Notes: generated by a model not told the origin, from the letters alone. A stretch of 64,000 bases of DNA from Roseibium litorale (GCF_014842915.1 NZ_JACYXI010000008.1:124001-188000), one strand, 5' to 3'. Shown: positions 52,789 through 62,246, counted from the first letter of the stretch. Program-made: numbers and translations.

Positions 52789-53496
52789 ATGATGACTGCG
52801 CGTTTGGAACCATTTATCGGAATTCTGGCACTGGATACGACGTTCCCCAGGATCAAGGGCGACGTGGGCTGTCCGGACAGCTACCCCTTTGCCTCAAAAG
52901 TCGTGATCATTGATGGCGCTGACAGCCCGGCAATCGTCCGCGACGGTGAGCCGGATGGCGCACTGCTCGAGCGCTTCATTGAGGCAGCGGTTGATCTAGA
53001 AAAGAGTGGTGCAAGCGCGATTGTCTCCACTTGCGGCTTTCTGGTGAGTTCACAAAAGAAAATTGCAGCCGCCGTGAAAATTCCGGTCATGCTTTCAAGC
53101 CTGACACTCTATCCAGTCATCGCCGCCACTTGTCCGGGAAAGATCGGCATTCTCACAGCCTCACGGCAGGCCCTCGGGCCGAATGCGCTTGCTGCTGCAG
53201 GAATCGCGCCGGAACGGGTGGCGATCGCCGGCATGGATGGCGAACCGGTCTTCACCCAGACATTCCTGGCGACCAAGGAAAAGCAGAACCGGACCTTTGA
53301 GCGCGAGGCCATGGAGGCGGCTGTCTGCAACACCGCCCGCGCACTGTGCAAAAGCGAGCCTAGTCTTTCCGCCATTCTTCTCGAATGCGGCAATCTGCCT
53401 CCCTACGCGGACGCAATCCGCAAGGCGACCGGGCTTCCCGTCTTTCATCTGCTGGATGCGGCAGCACTTATGCTGGCGGCAAACAACATAGATTGA
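52789..53496 (+). CDS. Aspartate/glutamate racemase family protein
   Basis: A 235-residue protein. The ATG at 52789 (MMTARLEPFIGILAL) is chosen, with a second ATG directly after it; the longer open frame upstream lacks any family sequence. The N-terminal GILALDTTFPRIKGDVGCP is the conserved start of a family subgroup near hydantoin/maleate/aspartate racemases. The two catalytic Cys are in IVSTCGFLVS and LLECGNLPPYA, so a two-Cys racemase or isomerase mechanism is possible. The substrate is unknown. It is divergent from a TRAP importer and followed by a convergent terminator. Confidence 0.85.
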   Translation: MMTARLEPFIGILALDTTFPRIKGDVGCPDSYPFASKVVIIDGADSPAIVRDGEPDGALLERFIEAAVDLEKSGASAIVSTCGFLVSSQKKIAAAVKIPVMLSSLTLYPVIAATCPGKIGILTASRQALGPNALAAAGIAPERVAIAGMDGEPVFTQTFLATKEKQNRTFEREAMEAAVCNTARALCKSEPSLSAILLECGNLPPYADAIRKATGLPVFHLLDAAALMLAANNID

Positions 53497-53630
53497 GGAT
53501 GAGGCCGGCCGCTCGCCTCCGGTTTGATAATGGATCCGGGCAGGTCAAAGCTCTTGTGCCGGCGGCGCGCGCCGCTGGATCCGGCCATTTTCACGATGCC
53601 GCGAAGGAAGTAAGCGCTCCAGCAAACCGG

Positions 53631-53665
53631 CACCCTCCAACGCCGTTTCAAGGCGTTGGAGGGTG
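53631..53665. terminator. Bidirectional terminator hairpin
   Basis: CACCCTCCAACGCC at 53631-53644 pairs perfectly over 14 bp with GGCGTTGGAGGGTG at 53652-53665, with a 7-base loop. It sits between the convergent racemase gene (+) and the lysine-catabolism operon (-), 35 bases from the latter's last stop. A T-run is weak on both strands. Confidence 0.75.
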
Positions 53666-53699
53666 TGATCCTTGGCCCCAGCGGGCCCGCTGCCTTCGC

Positions 53700-55100
53700 T
53701 CAGGCAGCTTCGTCGAGGCTTGCCAGATGTGCCTGCCCGAGCGCCGTCAGCGCCGCCACCAGGCTGCCGGTTTGTGTTTTCGAGTATAGGCCGGTTTCAC
53801 TCGCGACCTTTGCACCAAGCGCCTCTTCAAAAGCCGTCTGGTTGGCTTTTCCCGAATAGTTGGACTGCGCGTCAGAACCGAGGTTCGACTGGAAGATGCC
53901 CGCGGCGGAAACCGGCAGGAAGTCTTCATAAACCTGCGGATCAGCGATGAGCGCACCTGACTTGATGAGCTCTTCCAGGTTCGCCGACGTCCCGTCAAAG
54001 GTTGCCCCCGGAGCTGCACGGTAGCGGAAGAACGCCAGTTTTTCGCGGCGAAGCGTATCGAAGCTGTCCGGGAATGCTTCGAACTGCTTTTTGAGTTCTT
54101 CCTCGTAGGAAGAAGCGCCATCCCCCTTGCTGCCGACAGCAACGGCCTGACGGGTTTTGCCAAGCAGTTCGTCGTAAAGAGCCCGGCCCTTTGGCGTCAA
54201 AGCGATCCCGCGTTGTTCGATTTCACCGAAACGCGCGGTATGCGTGCCTTCGCTGCTGCCAGCTTCTCCGGTAAAATTGATCTTTTCTTCCAGAGCCTTG
54301 AACGACGTCTGGCGCAGCAGGATCTCAGCCTGGCGGCAAGGAGGACCTTCAATCACCGCCTTGGGCGTAATGCCGCGCTCCGGCATGCCCTTTTGAACCG
54401 CGTCGATATCAAGCGTGCGCGGCGTCAGGTGGTTGATATGCGGGCCGCGGAAGCTCACGACATCGGCAATCAACCGGTGCGCGTCATGCAGCTTCTTGTA
54501 AGTTCCGGCTGAAACAGTTGCTTCTGAGTGCCAGCGGAATGTCTCCAGCGCCTCGGTAACGAACTCTTTTGCTTCGGCTTCGGTCAAGCCGCCGTTTTTC
54601 TCTGCGGTTGCGATCAACTCAAGCGCACGATCCGTCACGATCTTGCGCCGGGCAAGAATACGACCGGCTTCTTCGGCCAGCCCGCGGTCCTCCAGCAGCT
54701 CGAGACGGATCAGAGAGGTGAAGACCCGGAAGGGATTGCGCGACAGCGCCGCCTCGTCCACCGGGCGGAAGGCCGTCGAATGAACAGGCAGTCCGGCAAC
54801 TGAAAGATCATAATAGCCAACCGGGAACATGCCCATCACGGCAAACATGCGGCGGATATCGAACAGTTCTTGTGCGGTGCCAAGCCGGATTGCGCCGTGG
54901 CGTTCAACGTCGAGGCGCTCGAGTTCGCCTGCAGCTTCCAGCCGGGCCTTCAACGCCGGGTCGGCTGCAAGAACCGCTTCGTTGACGTCGCGAACCAGAT
55001 CGATAAGCGTTCCGTATTGCGGCACTTCCGTCCGGTACATTTCCGACATGGCGTTGGAAAAGAGCGTGCGGATACTGTCGGAGTGAATTACGTCTGACAT
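53700..55100 (-). CDS. hglS: 2-oxoadipate dioxygenase/decarboxylase (DUF1338, HglS/YdcJ)
   Basis: A 466-residue iron enzyme of the DUF1338 family, which turns 2-oxoadipate and O2 into D-2-hydroxyglutarate and two CO2. The metal-ligand regions are LPVHSTAFRPV (His with a nearby Arg that binds the carboxylate), GPHINHLTPRTLD and the Glu of ARFGEIEQRGIAL. Length fits the family (about 450-465). It is the last gene of an operon with aminotransferase, semialdehyde dehydrogenase and lysine dehydrogenase, so it completes lysine breakdown to 2-hydroxyglutarate. Confidence 0.93.
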   Translation of the reverse strand: MSDVIHSDSIRTLFSNAMSEMYRTEVPQYGTLIDLVRDVNEAVLAADPALKARLEAAGELERLDVERHGAIRLGTAQELFDIRRMFAVMGMFPVGYYDLSVAGLPVHSTAFRPVDEAALSRNPFRVFTSLIRLELLEDRGLAEEAGRILARRKIVTDRALELIATAEKNGGLTEAEAKEFVTEALETFRWHSEATVSAGTYKKLHDAHRLIADVVSFRGPHINHLTPRTLDIDAVQKGMPERGITPKAVIEGPPCRQAEILLRQTSFKALEEKINFTGEAGSSEGTHTARFGEIEQRGIALTPKGRALYDELLGKTRQAVAVGSKGDGASSYEEELKKQFEAFPDSFDTLRREKLAFFRYRAAPGATFDGTSANLEELIKSGALIADPQVYEDFLPVSAAGIFQSNLGSDAQSNYSGKANQTAFEEALGAKVASETGLYSKTQTGSLVAALTALGQAHLASLDEAA

Positions 55101-55123
55101 GGTTTTCGTCTCGGTGATGTTTC

Positions 55124-56626
55124 TCAGAAGTCGAACTTCACGCCCTGAGCAAGCGGCAGCTCAGAAGAATAGTTGACGGTAGAGGTCTGGCGGCGCATGT
55201 AGCCCTTCCAGGCATCCGAGCCGCTTTCGCGTCCGCCGCCGGTTTCCTTTTCGCCGCCGAATGCGCCGCCGATTTCAGCACCGGACGGACCGATGTTGAC
55301 GTTGGCGATGCCACAATCGGAGCCGGTGGCCGACAGGAAGGTTTCCGCCTCACGCACGTTCAGTGTGAAGATGCAGGAGGAGAGCCCCTGCGGAACGCCG
55401 TTCTGGACGCCGATGGCCTCTTCCAGCGTGTCATAGCCGAGCACATAGAGGATCGGCGCGAAGGTTTCCTCGCGAACAGTGTCAGTCTGCTCCGGCATTT
55501 CGACGAGTGCTGGCTCCACATAGGCGCCGCCCTGCGGGACGTTTGACGTGACAATGTGTCCGCCATGCACCTTACCGCCCTCGGCTTTGGCTTTTCCGAT
55601 CTGCGCCAGCATGCGCTCACGTGAGCCTTGGTCGATCAGCGGACCGATCAGCGTCGTTGCCTGACGCGGATCACCGATCGGAAGCGAGGCGTAGGCTTTG
55701 GTCAGGCGGCTCACAAGCTCTTCGCGGATCGAGTTGTGGGCGATCAGGCGGCGAAGGGTGGTGCAGCGCTGGCCGGCTGTGCCGACAGCGGAGAAGACAA
55801 TGGCACGGACGGCCATGTCGAGATCGGCAGACGGTGCCACGATCATCGCGTTGTTGCCGCCAAGCTCAAGGATCGGACGGCCCCAGCGGGCCTGAACCTT
55901 CGGACCGACAATCGAACCCATGCGGGTGGAACCGGTGGCCGAAATAATCGGAACATCCTTCGAAGCCACCAGCGCTTCGCCGAGGCCGGCGCCGCCGATG
56001 ACCAGCTGGGCAAGACCCTCCGGAGCGTCAGAACCGAAACGCTCGATTGCCCGCGCCAGGATCTTCATGCTGGCGATTGCCGTCAGCGGCGTCTTTTCGG
56101 ACGGCTTCCAGATCACGGGATCACCACAAACCAATGCAAGCGCTGTGTTCCAGCACCAGACAGCGACCGGGAAGTTGAACGCGGAGATGATCCCGCAAGG
56201 CCCCATGGGATGCCAGGTTTCGGTCATCTTGTGGCCGGGGCGCTCCGATGCGATCGTCAGGCCATAAAGCTGGCGCGACAGACCGACTGCGAAGTCGCAG
56301 ATGTCGATCATTTCCTGCACTTCGCCGAGGCCTTCAGAGGTGATCTTACCCGCTTCCAGCGTCACGAGCGCGCCGAGTTCGGCCTTGGAAGTGCGCAGCT
56401 CCTCGCCAAGAAGACGCACCAGTTCGCCGCGGCGTGGAGCCGGAACCTTGCGCCATGCCTTGAACGCTTCCTGGGACTTGGCAATGATGGCCGGCATATC
56501 GGCCGCCGGAGTTTCCATGATCCTGGCAATTTCCGTCCCGTCGATCGGGCTGAAAACGGGAAGCGTGCCGCCACTCAGTTCCTGTCCGGTGAAACCGGCT
56601 GCGGTCAGAATGTCGTTATGGCTCAT
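55124..56626 (-). CDS. amaB: Alpha-aminoadipic semialdehyde (piperidine-6-carboxylate) dehydrogenase, ALDH7 type
   Basis: A 500-residue NAD(P)-dependent aldehyde dehydrogenase. The nucleotide motif is ATGSTRMGSIVG, the catalytic Glu is in LELGGNNAMIV and the Cys in GTAGQRCTTLRRL; the C-terminal INVGPSGAEIGGAFGGEKETGG is the ALDH7/antiquitin signature. It oxidises alpha-aminoadipic semialdehyde, from piperideine-6-carboxylate, to 2-aminoadipate. In the operon it comes after the aminotransferase gene and before hglS. Confidence 0.92.
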   Translation of the reverse strand: MSHNDILTAAGFTGQELSGGTLPVFSPIDGTEIARIMETPAADMPAIIAKSQEAFKAWRKVPAPRRGELVRLLGEELRTSKAELGALVTLEAGKITSEGLGEVQEMIDICDFAVGLSRQLYGLTIASERPGHKMTETWHPMGPCGIISAFNFPVAVWCWNTALALVCGDPVIWKPSEKTPLTAIASMKILARAIERFGSDAPEGLAQLVIGGAGLGEALVASKDVPIISATGSTRMGSIVGPKVQARWGRPILELGGNNAMIVAPSADLDMAVRAIVFSAVGTAGQRCTTLRRLIAHNSIREELVSRLTKAYASLPIGDPRQATTLIGPLIDQGSRERMLAQIGKAKAEGGKVHGGHIVTSNVPQGGAYVEPALVEMPEQTDTVREETFAPILYVLGYDTLEEAIGVQNGVPQGLSSCIFTLNVREAETFLSATGSDCGIANVNIGPSGAEIGGAFGGEKETGGGRESGSDAWKGYMRRQTSTVNYSSELPLAQGVKFDF

Positions 56627-56644
56627 GGTTTGTCTCCTTCGAGA

Positions 56645-57847
56645 TCAGCTGTTGATGCGAGCGGTCACAGCTGCGGACATGCGGGCAAGACCAGCGTCGA
56701 GTTCAGGGTCGGAATAGGCGAAGGACAGCCGGGCGTGACCCGGTAATCCAAAGGCGCGGCCTGGCACGATGGCGATACCCGCCTTGTCGAGAAGCCAGCC
56801 GCAGAAATCGGCGTCGGAGGCAAAGCCGCCAGCCTTCAGCACGCCTTCCACATTCGGGAAAGCGTAGAACGCGCCGTCGGGAACAGGGCAGTCAATGCCG
56901 GGAATGGCGTTGAGCGCGCGGACAACCTTATCCCGCCGGGCGCGCATGGCGCTGCGGCGCTCATCCAGCAGTGCCTGGCCGCCCGTCAGGGCCGCAAGAG
57001 TGGCAGCCTGGGCAATCGAGCATGCGCCGGAAGTGATCTGACCCTGGACGGTACCCATTGCCTTGATCAGCTCGGCAGGGCCAACCCCCCAGCCGATGCG
57101 CCAGCCCGTCATGGAATAGGCCTTGGAAACGCCGTTGACGATCAAGGTGCGCTCAGCGAGTTCCGGCGCACAGGCCTTGAAGGAATGAAAAGGCACGAAA
57201 TTCAAATGCTCGTAGATCTCGTCCGCGAGGATCCAGATGTGGGGATGGCGAGCCAGAACGTCTGCCAGGGCGCGGATCTCCTCCGGGCTGTAAATCGCGC
57301 CGGAAGGATTGGAGGGGGAATTGAGCATCAGCCAGCGCGTGCGCGGCGTGATATTGGCCTCCAGTGCCGCCGGGGACAGCTTGAAGCCTTCCGCCATCGG
57401 ACAGGCAACAACGACAGGGGAGCCTTCCGCCATCGAGACGATGTCCGAGTAGCTGGTCCAGTAAGGCGCCGGCATGATCACTTCGTCGCCCGGCTCCAGC
57501 GTGGCCAGCATGGCATTCGCCAAGACCTGCTTGGCACCAGTCGAGACAATCACCTCCTTGGCGGTGACATCGTTGATGGCAGCGATAGCAGCGCGGAGTT
57601 CGGCGGTTCCGAGCGTTGCCGGATACCGCGTTTTCCCGGCCAGCGCTGCCGCATGAGCAGCTTCAACGACATGGAGCGGCGTTGGGAAATCCGGCTCCCC
57701 GGTCGCGAATGAAATCACATCGCGGCCTTCCGCACGCAGCACCGCGGCCCGTTCTGCGAGCTGAACGATTTCCGATATTTCAAGCGATGCGATGCGGGAC
57801 GCGCGCTTGAAACCGGCCGTTCCCGCCCCGGCTTCAGTTCGAAGCAT
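56645..57847 (-). CDS. Class I/II aminotransferase, candidate 2-aminoadipate aminotransferase
   Basis: A 400-residue PLP enzyme of the AspC/aromatic group. The PLP Lys lies in NGVSKAYSMTGWRIGW, and SFATGEPDFPTP and NSPSNPSGAIYS are typical. The ATG at 57847 overlaps the dehydrogenase gene by 14 bases; a longer frame from 57880 lies within that gene. In this operon it should convert 2-aminoadipate to 2-oxoadipate. The sequence alone would also fit an aspartate or prephenate aminotransferase; the assignment is from context. Confidence 0.88.
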   Translation of the reverse strand: MLRTEAGAGTAGFKRASRIASLEISEIVQLAERAAVLRAEGRDVISFATGEPDFPTPLHVVEAAHAAALAGKTRYPATLGTAELRAAIAAINDVTAKEVIVSTGAKQVLANAMLATLEPGDEVIMPAPYWTSYSDIVSMAEGSPVVVACPMAEGFKLSPAALEANITPRTRWLMLNSPSNPSGAIYSPEEIRALADVLARHPHIWILADEIYEHLNFVPFHSFKACAPELAERTLIVNGVSKAYSMTGWRIGWGVGPAELIKAMGTVQGQITSGACSIAQAATLAALTGGQALLDERRSAMRARRDKVVRALNAIPGIDCPVPDGAFYAFPNVEGVLKAGGFASDADFCGWLLDKAGIAIVPGRAFGLPGHARLSFAYSDPELDAGLARMSAAVTARINS

Positions 57848-58895
57848 AGCGCGCTCCGTTTTCCGTCTTGAGGAACGCATCCAGCGGAATGTCTTCCTGC
57901 TTCAGGAAGCCCTTGCCCGGCAGTGCTCCATCGCGAACCATTTCGATCACAGCAGCAACAGACGAAGCCGTCGTCCAGGCAATGGCCGTTCTGTGCTTGC
58001 CACCGATTACTATCGGCTTGAGGCCGCGCACGAATTCACGGCGTTGAAGACGTCCGTCTACACGCCCCTCCGCAGCCACGTGGATATAGACGATGTCATC
58101 GCTTACGGGCGGCTTGGCGTTGACCAGAATTTCACCCGCTTCCTTGCGGCGCTCGCGCATGAGCAGTTCATGGAAGAAGAAGTTCATCAGTTTGACGTGA
58201 CCTGGATAGCGCATGGTCTTGTAGTCCATGTCCGGCACGCGGCCCTTGTAGGTTTCGCACATGGTGCCGAGGCCGCCAGAGGTGGTGAAGGCCTCCAGTT
58301 CAATGCCGCCAATGACGATCCTCTCGACCCACTCCATAGGCGAAACCCACTTGATTTCGCCGTTCTCGAGCACTTCGCAGTCGTTGAGATATTCATTCAC
58401 CACGCCTTCCGGCGACCAGTTGAAGGAATAGCCCATCAGTCCGCTGGGATGCTGCGGCAGGGCACCGACCCGCATGCGGCAGGATCGGCAGTCATCGAAT
58501 TGTTCAATCAGGTTCGCACCAACGATGCCGACGAAGCCGGGGGCCAGACCGCATTGCGGCGCCATCAGCCCTTTTGAGGTCTTGGCCATCTCCATGATCG
58601 CCTTGGTGGTGGGCACGTCCTCGGTCAGGTCGAAATAGTGAAGCCCGAGAGAGTGCGCGACTTTGGCGACATCGGTGTTCAGGAAATACGGCAGGCAGGA
58701 CAGAACCGCATCAAAGCCGGTAAGCGCCTTTTCCAGCTCGACTTTGTCGCTGACATCAAGCTGGCCGGTGCCGAAGGGCAGACCGGCCTTGGCCGGTGCC
58801 GCATCAAAACCCATCACCTCAAATCCGCTTTCCATCAGAAGCTCGGCGGCAAGTGCGCCGACCTTTCCAAGACCAAGTACAGCAACCTTTTTCAT
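57834..58895 (-). CDS. Lysine 6-dehydrogenase / saccharopine dehydrogenase family protein
   Basis: A 353-residue NAD-dependent enzyme of the saccharopine dehydrogenase family. The start is the ATG at 58895 (MKKVAVLGLGKVG), with GAGG 5 bases upstream; a GTG two codons earlier is possible. The Rossmann motif GLGKVGALAAEL is at residues 7-18. Saccharopine dehydrogenase of the glutamate-forming type and lysine 6-dehydrogenase share this fold; because no lysine-ketoglutarate reductase gene is present and the neighbours handle semialdehyde and aminoadipate, a single-step lysine 6-dehydrogenase is more likely. It heads the lysine-catabolism operon. Confidence 0.85.
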   Translation of the reverse strand: MKKVAVLGLGKVGALAAELLMESGFEVMGFDAAPAKAGLPFGTGQLDVSDKVELEKALTGFDAVLSCLPYFLNTDVAKVAHSLGLHYFDLTEDVPTTKAIMEMAKTSKGLMAPQCGLAPGFVGIVGANLIEQFDDCRSCRMRVGALPQHPSGLMGYSFNWSPEGVVNEYLNDCEVLENGEIKWVSPMEWVERIVIGGIELEAFTTSGGLGTMCETYKGRVPDMDYKTMRYPGHVKLMNFFFHELLMRERRKEAGEILVNAKPPVSDDIVYIHVAAEGRVDGRLQRREFVRGLKPIVIGGKHRTAIAWTTASSVAAVIEMVRDGALPGKGFLKQEDIPLDAFLKTENGARYASN

Positions 58896-59007
58896 AATCA
58901 CCTCGAAACCTTGACTGAGCTTATGGTAGCCACTTCACACATGAATAAAATGCCATGTTTAGGCATTTTTGAATGATGAAAAGTAATGAATTAGACACCG
59001 GCTGGTG

Positions 59008-59425
59008 GCCCTTTCACAGCTTCCGCTGCTCCGCTGCTCCGCTGTTTCGAGGCCGCGGCCAAGTACGGGAGCTTTGCGGCTGCAGCCGATGAGCTTGGTC
59101 TTATTCAGGAGCGGTCAGCCGGCAGCCGAAGGAGCTGGAAGAGCAGATTGGCATCGCGCTCTTCCGCAGGGAGGGCCGGACCATCGTCCATGCGGTTGCG
59201 GCGGGCAGTTCCACGCAGTTGCTGTCAATCGCGGTCCTGCCGGCCTATCTGATCGAGCAAGAACTGCAGTCCGGCGCCCTGATCCAGGTGCCGGCGCTGG
59301 CAGAGCCTCTGGCAGTTCAGTTTTCCGCCTGGATCCGCAAACAGGTCAGCCGCCCGGCAAGGCACCAACCGCATCCGGTTTCACGAGACAAGTTGAAGCC
59401 TTGGCGCCATGCGCGTGGCTGAAAT
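59008..59425 (+). pseudogene. Decayed LysR-family (GcvA-type) regulator gene
   Basis: The plus strand here encodes, in pieces, a LysR regulator. LRCFEAAAKYGSFAAAADELGL (HTH start) is followed after a frame change by SRQPKELEEQIGIALFRREG and then directly, without most of the effector domain, by LSIAVLPAYLIEQELQSGAL, a C-terminal LysR stretch. At least one frameshift and an internal deletion of about 150 codons are needed to explain this. Its 3' end overlaps the Lrp gene on the opposite strand. Confidence 0.7.
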
Positions 59426-59872
59426 CATGGCATTTCTGGCGAACTTGCTGGCCAGTACAATCATTGTATCAACCGTCATGATGCCCGGAATCACAGCGAC
59501 TTCCTCAACCAGCGCATCGAGATCTTCCGAGCACGGGGTGCGCACTGTGCACATCAGATTGTAATTGCCGCTGACGGTTACGCATTCTTGAATTTCGGGG
59601 TAAGATTCGAGCGCTGAAACGATCCGGCTGCAATGCGCGCGATTGCACGTGATAAACAGCAAGGTGCGCGTTTCCTGGATATCCAGCTCGGGCCTGACGA
59701 TCGCCGAATACCCCATAATCACGCCTTCGCGCTCCAGCCGGGCGATCCGCTCATTCACGGTTGACCTCGCCACGCCCAGCTTGCGGGCAAGTTCGGAGGT
59801 CGAAATTCTGGCATCTTCCTCAAGAGCTGCGATCAGGTTGCGGTCTATCGCGTCCCGTTTACGAGTATACAT
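59381..59872 (-). CDS. Lrp/AsnC-family transcriptional regulator
   Basis: A 163-residue protein with an N-terminal HTH (DARISTSELARKLGVARSTV, about residues 20-39) and a RAM-type effector-binding domain (SGNYNLMCTV). It lies upstream of, and in the same direction as, the lysine-catabolism operon, so it is the likely amino-acid-responsive regulator of that operon, as BkdR- and LysM-like members are elsewhere. The divergent LysR gene starts 100 bases away. Confidence 0.92.
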   Translation of the reverse strand: MYTRKRDAIDRNLIAALEEDARISTSELARKLGVARSTVNERIARLEREGVIMGYSAIVRPELDIQETRTLLFITCNRAHCSRIVSALESYPEIQECVTVSGNYNLMCTVRTPCSEDLDALVEEVAVIPGIMTVDTMIVLASKFARNAMISATRMAPRLQLVS

Positions 59873-59971
59873 GGTCTGAACCCCTCATGATTTTTATCGT
59901 TTACACTGCCAAGGAGTTATCCTGACAAAAACCATGGATTTTGCATTCTATCATGAATAATACTCATACTC

Positions 59972-60880
59972 ATGAGACGCTTTCTTCCTTCTCTCACTGC
60001 CCTGACCGCGTTTGAGGCGGCTGCAACCTACCTGAATTTCACCCGCGCCGGTGAAGATATCGGACTGACGCAAAGCGGCGTCAGCCGTCAGGTCAGCAAT
60101 CTGGAAAACATGCTTGGCGTGCGCCTTTTTGAACGTATTGGCCCACGTCTCCTGCTGACGGATGCCGGGCGTAACTATCTGGAGTCGATATCGAAACTTC
60201 TCGATGGCCTGGAGGAGGCCTCCATTGATACGGTACGCGGCTCCAAATTGCAGGACGCGACACGGATCGGCGTGCAGGACAGCTTTGCCAGCCAATGGCT
60301 GGTACCCCGCATGGCCGGGTTCATGAAGCGTTTTCCTGACACGCAGTTCAACATGGTGCCAACCACGGACAATCCGAATTTCTCAGAAAACCATATCGAT
60401 GTTGCCGTATTGCGTGGCCGCGGTGCCTGGACGGACGCGCATGCCTACAAGCTTTTTGAAGAATTGATGGTGGTTGTCGCGGCCCCCTCGCTGATACCGG
60501 CGACAGAAAGGCTGGAACCGCAAGCCTACAACAGGTTCCAGAAAATTCAGAATGCCCGACGGCCGGACAGTTGGCTGCGCTGGCTGGAAGCGATGGAGTT
60601 GCCACATGAAGGACCGATATTCGGACCGCGCTTTGCCCAGACAACGATGGTCATCAAGGCTGCCGTTTCCGGTCTGGGTGTGGCAATCGTTCCCATGGTC
60701 ATGGTGGAGGATCTGTTGCGGGACGGCCAATTGCATTGCCCGTTCGGCGACCCGGTCCCAAGCGGTTACAGCTATTTCGTCGTCTATCCGATGAACAAAG
60801 GCATTTCGAAACGCGTTATGGATTTCCGCGACTGGATGATCGCCGAAACCAAACGCTTGCGTCCGAAACCGGCATCCTAA
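59972..60880 (+). CDS. LysR-family transcriptional regulator (GcvA type)
   Basis: A 302-residue intact LysR protein: HTH at residues 5-45 (LTAFEAAATYLNFTRAGEDI, then LTQSGVSRQVSNLE) and a C-terminal effector domain. The gene is convergent with the FAD oxidase at 60888, separated by 7 bases, and starts 100 bases from the Lrp gene. It probably regulates the amino-acid oxidase and ThDP enzyme genes or the divergent Lrp gene. It belongs to the same subgroup as the decayed LysR gene 600 bases away. Confidence 0.92.
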   Translation: MRRFLPSLTALTAFEAAATYLNFTRAGEDIGLTQSGVSRQVSNLENMLGVRLFERIGPRLLLTDAGRNYLESISKLLDGLEEASIDTVRGSKLQDATRIGVQDSFASQWLVPRMAGFMKRFPDTQFNMVPTTDNPNFSENHIDVAVLRGRGAWTDAHAYKLFEELMVVVAAPSLIPATERLEPQAYNRFQKIQNARRPDSWLRWLEAMELPHEGPIFGPRFAQTTMVIKAAVSGLGVAIVPMVMVEDLLRDGQLHCPFGDPVPSGYSYFVVYPMNKGISKRVMDFRDWMIAETKRLRPKPAS

Positions 60881-60887
60881 GTCCGGA

Positions 60888-62165
60888 TTAGCCCGCTATG
60901 CGGGAGATGAAACGTTCGGGTTTGAACGGAGCTGCATCGATAGGCGGCGTATTGCCTTCCATGAGGTCAGCGAGCACAAGCGCTGTACCGGGACCGGTCG
61001 CAAAACCGATATGCTGGTGGCCGAAGGCAAAATAGGTATTCCGGCTGGATGGGGCCAAGCCGATGACCGGGCGGCTGTCCGGAAAGGTCGGGCGGCGGCC
61101 TAACCACGCCTCATCCTCAACCTGTTCGCCAAGGTAAATGGCTTCACGCGCCGCCTTTTCCGCCTGCTTCAACTGCCTGTCGGACCTGGGGGCGTCGCAG
61201 TCTGCAAGCTCAACCCCTGTTGTCAGGCGCAGACCTTGCGTCATTGGCGCAAGAACGTACCCCCCGCCCGTGTCGTAGACCGGCCGCGTCAGGCGTTTCT
61301 CGTTGGAACGGGTATCGCCCGAAAAATGCATGTGATAGCCGCGCTCATAGGCCATCATGACATCGTAGCCTGATTTTTTCAGGAAATTGCGTGCCCACGG
61401 TCCCAGGCAAACCACCAGCTTGTCTGCCTGCAGTCTTTCGCCCGAATTCAAGAGGACTTCAGCGCCAGTGCCGTCTTCGAATAGTCTCTCGGCGGCCGAC
61501 TGCAGGAACACACCCCCTAATTCAGCAAATCTGCGGGCATATCCGGTGACGATCGCGCCGGGATCATTTACCGAATAGCTGCCCTTGATCCAAAGCGCAT
61601 GCTGGAAAATCGGCATCAGCGCGGGTTCCAGCTGGGAAAGCTCCGGCGCGCTTAATTCGCTAACAGACACTTCATGTGCGTCAAGCGTTTGCCGCAAAAG
61701 GGCTGTCCGGTCAAAACTCTTCTGGTCCCGGTAGAGAAAGAACCAGCCATGATCGGAAAGGCGCTCGCGCATACCCGTCTCATCGAGAAGCCGCAAATGC
61801 CTTTCGATGGAAAGCCTGATCAGGGAATCAAGCGCGCGGGTTGTCTTGCGGAATACGCTTTGTCTTGAGGAAAGAATGAAGCGCATGGCCCAATTCAGAT
61901 TGGACGCCAGGAACCACGGATCATAACGCAAGCCCGTTCGCTGATTTCCAATCAGGCCGGGAAGTTGCGAAAGCAGCGCCGGGTTGTTGATCGGCATGAG
62001 TGACGAACGGGCCAGAACACCGGCATTGCCGTATGACGTCTCCCGGCCGGGCTCGTTTTTATCGAGCAGCGTCACCTTCGCCCCGCGCTTCAAGAGCTCA
62101 AGTGCGGTGCTGACACCCACCATGCCAGCGCCCACAACGATGATCGTTTTACCCGTGACGCCCAT
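60888..62165 (-). CDS. FAD-dependent D-amino acid dehydrogenase (DadA-like)
   Basis: A 425-residue flavoprotein of the DAO family. The FAD motif is TIIVVGAGMVGVSTALELL (GxGxxG) at the N-terminus, followed by KVTLLDKNEPGRETSYGNAG with the conserved GNAG segment of DadA, and the C-terminal DSRPVIGLAPSSRNTYFAFGHQHIGF. It oxidises a D-amino acid, or a related cyclic amine such as hydroxyproline, to the imino acid. It is encoded on the minus strand after the ThDP enzyme, 81 bases downstream. Confidence 0.92.
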   Translation of the reverse strand: MGVTGKTIIVVGAGMVGVSTALELLKRGAKVTLLDKNEPGRETSYGNAGVLARSSLMPINNPALLSQLPGLIGNQRTGLRYDPWFLASNLNWAMRFILSSRQSVFRKTTRALDSLIRLSIERHLRLLDETGMRERLSDHGWFFLYRDQKSFDRTALLRQTLDAHEVSVSELSAPELSQLEPALMPIFQHALWIKGSYSVNDPGAIVTGYARRFAELGGVFLQSAAERLFEDGTGAEVLLNSGERLQADKLVVCLGPWARNFLKKSGYDVMMAYERGYHMHFSGDTRSNEKRLTRPVYDTGGGYVLAPMTQGLRLTTGVELADCDAPRSDRQLKQAEKAAREAIYLGEQVEDEAWLGRRPTFPDSRPVIGLAPSSRNTYFAFGHQHIGFATGPGTALVLADLMEGNTPPIDAAPFKPERFISRIAG

Positions 62166-62246
62166 GGGCTTTCAGTCTTTCTGTTGCTTTCGCCGAGCTG
62201 TGTTAAGTCTTGGCGGCGCGTCTTGCGCCGCCAGCCGGATTTCAAT

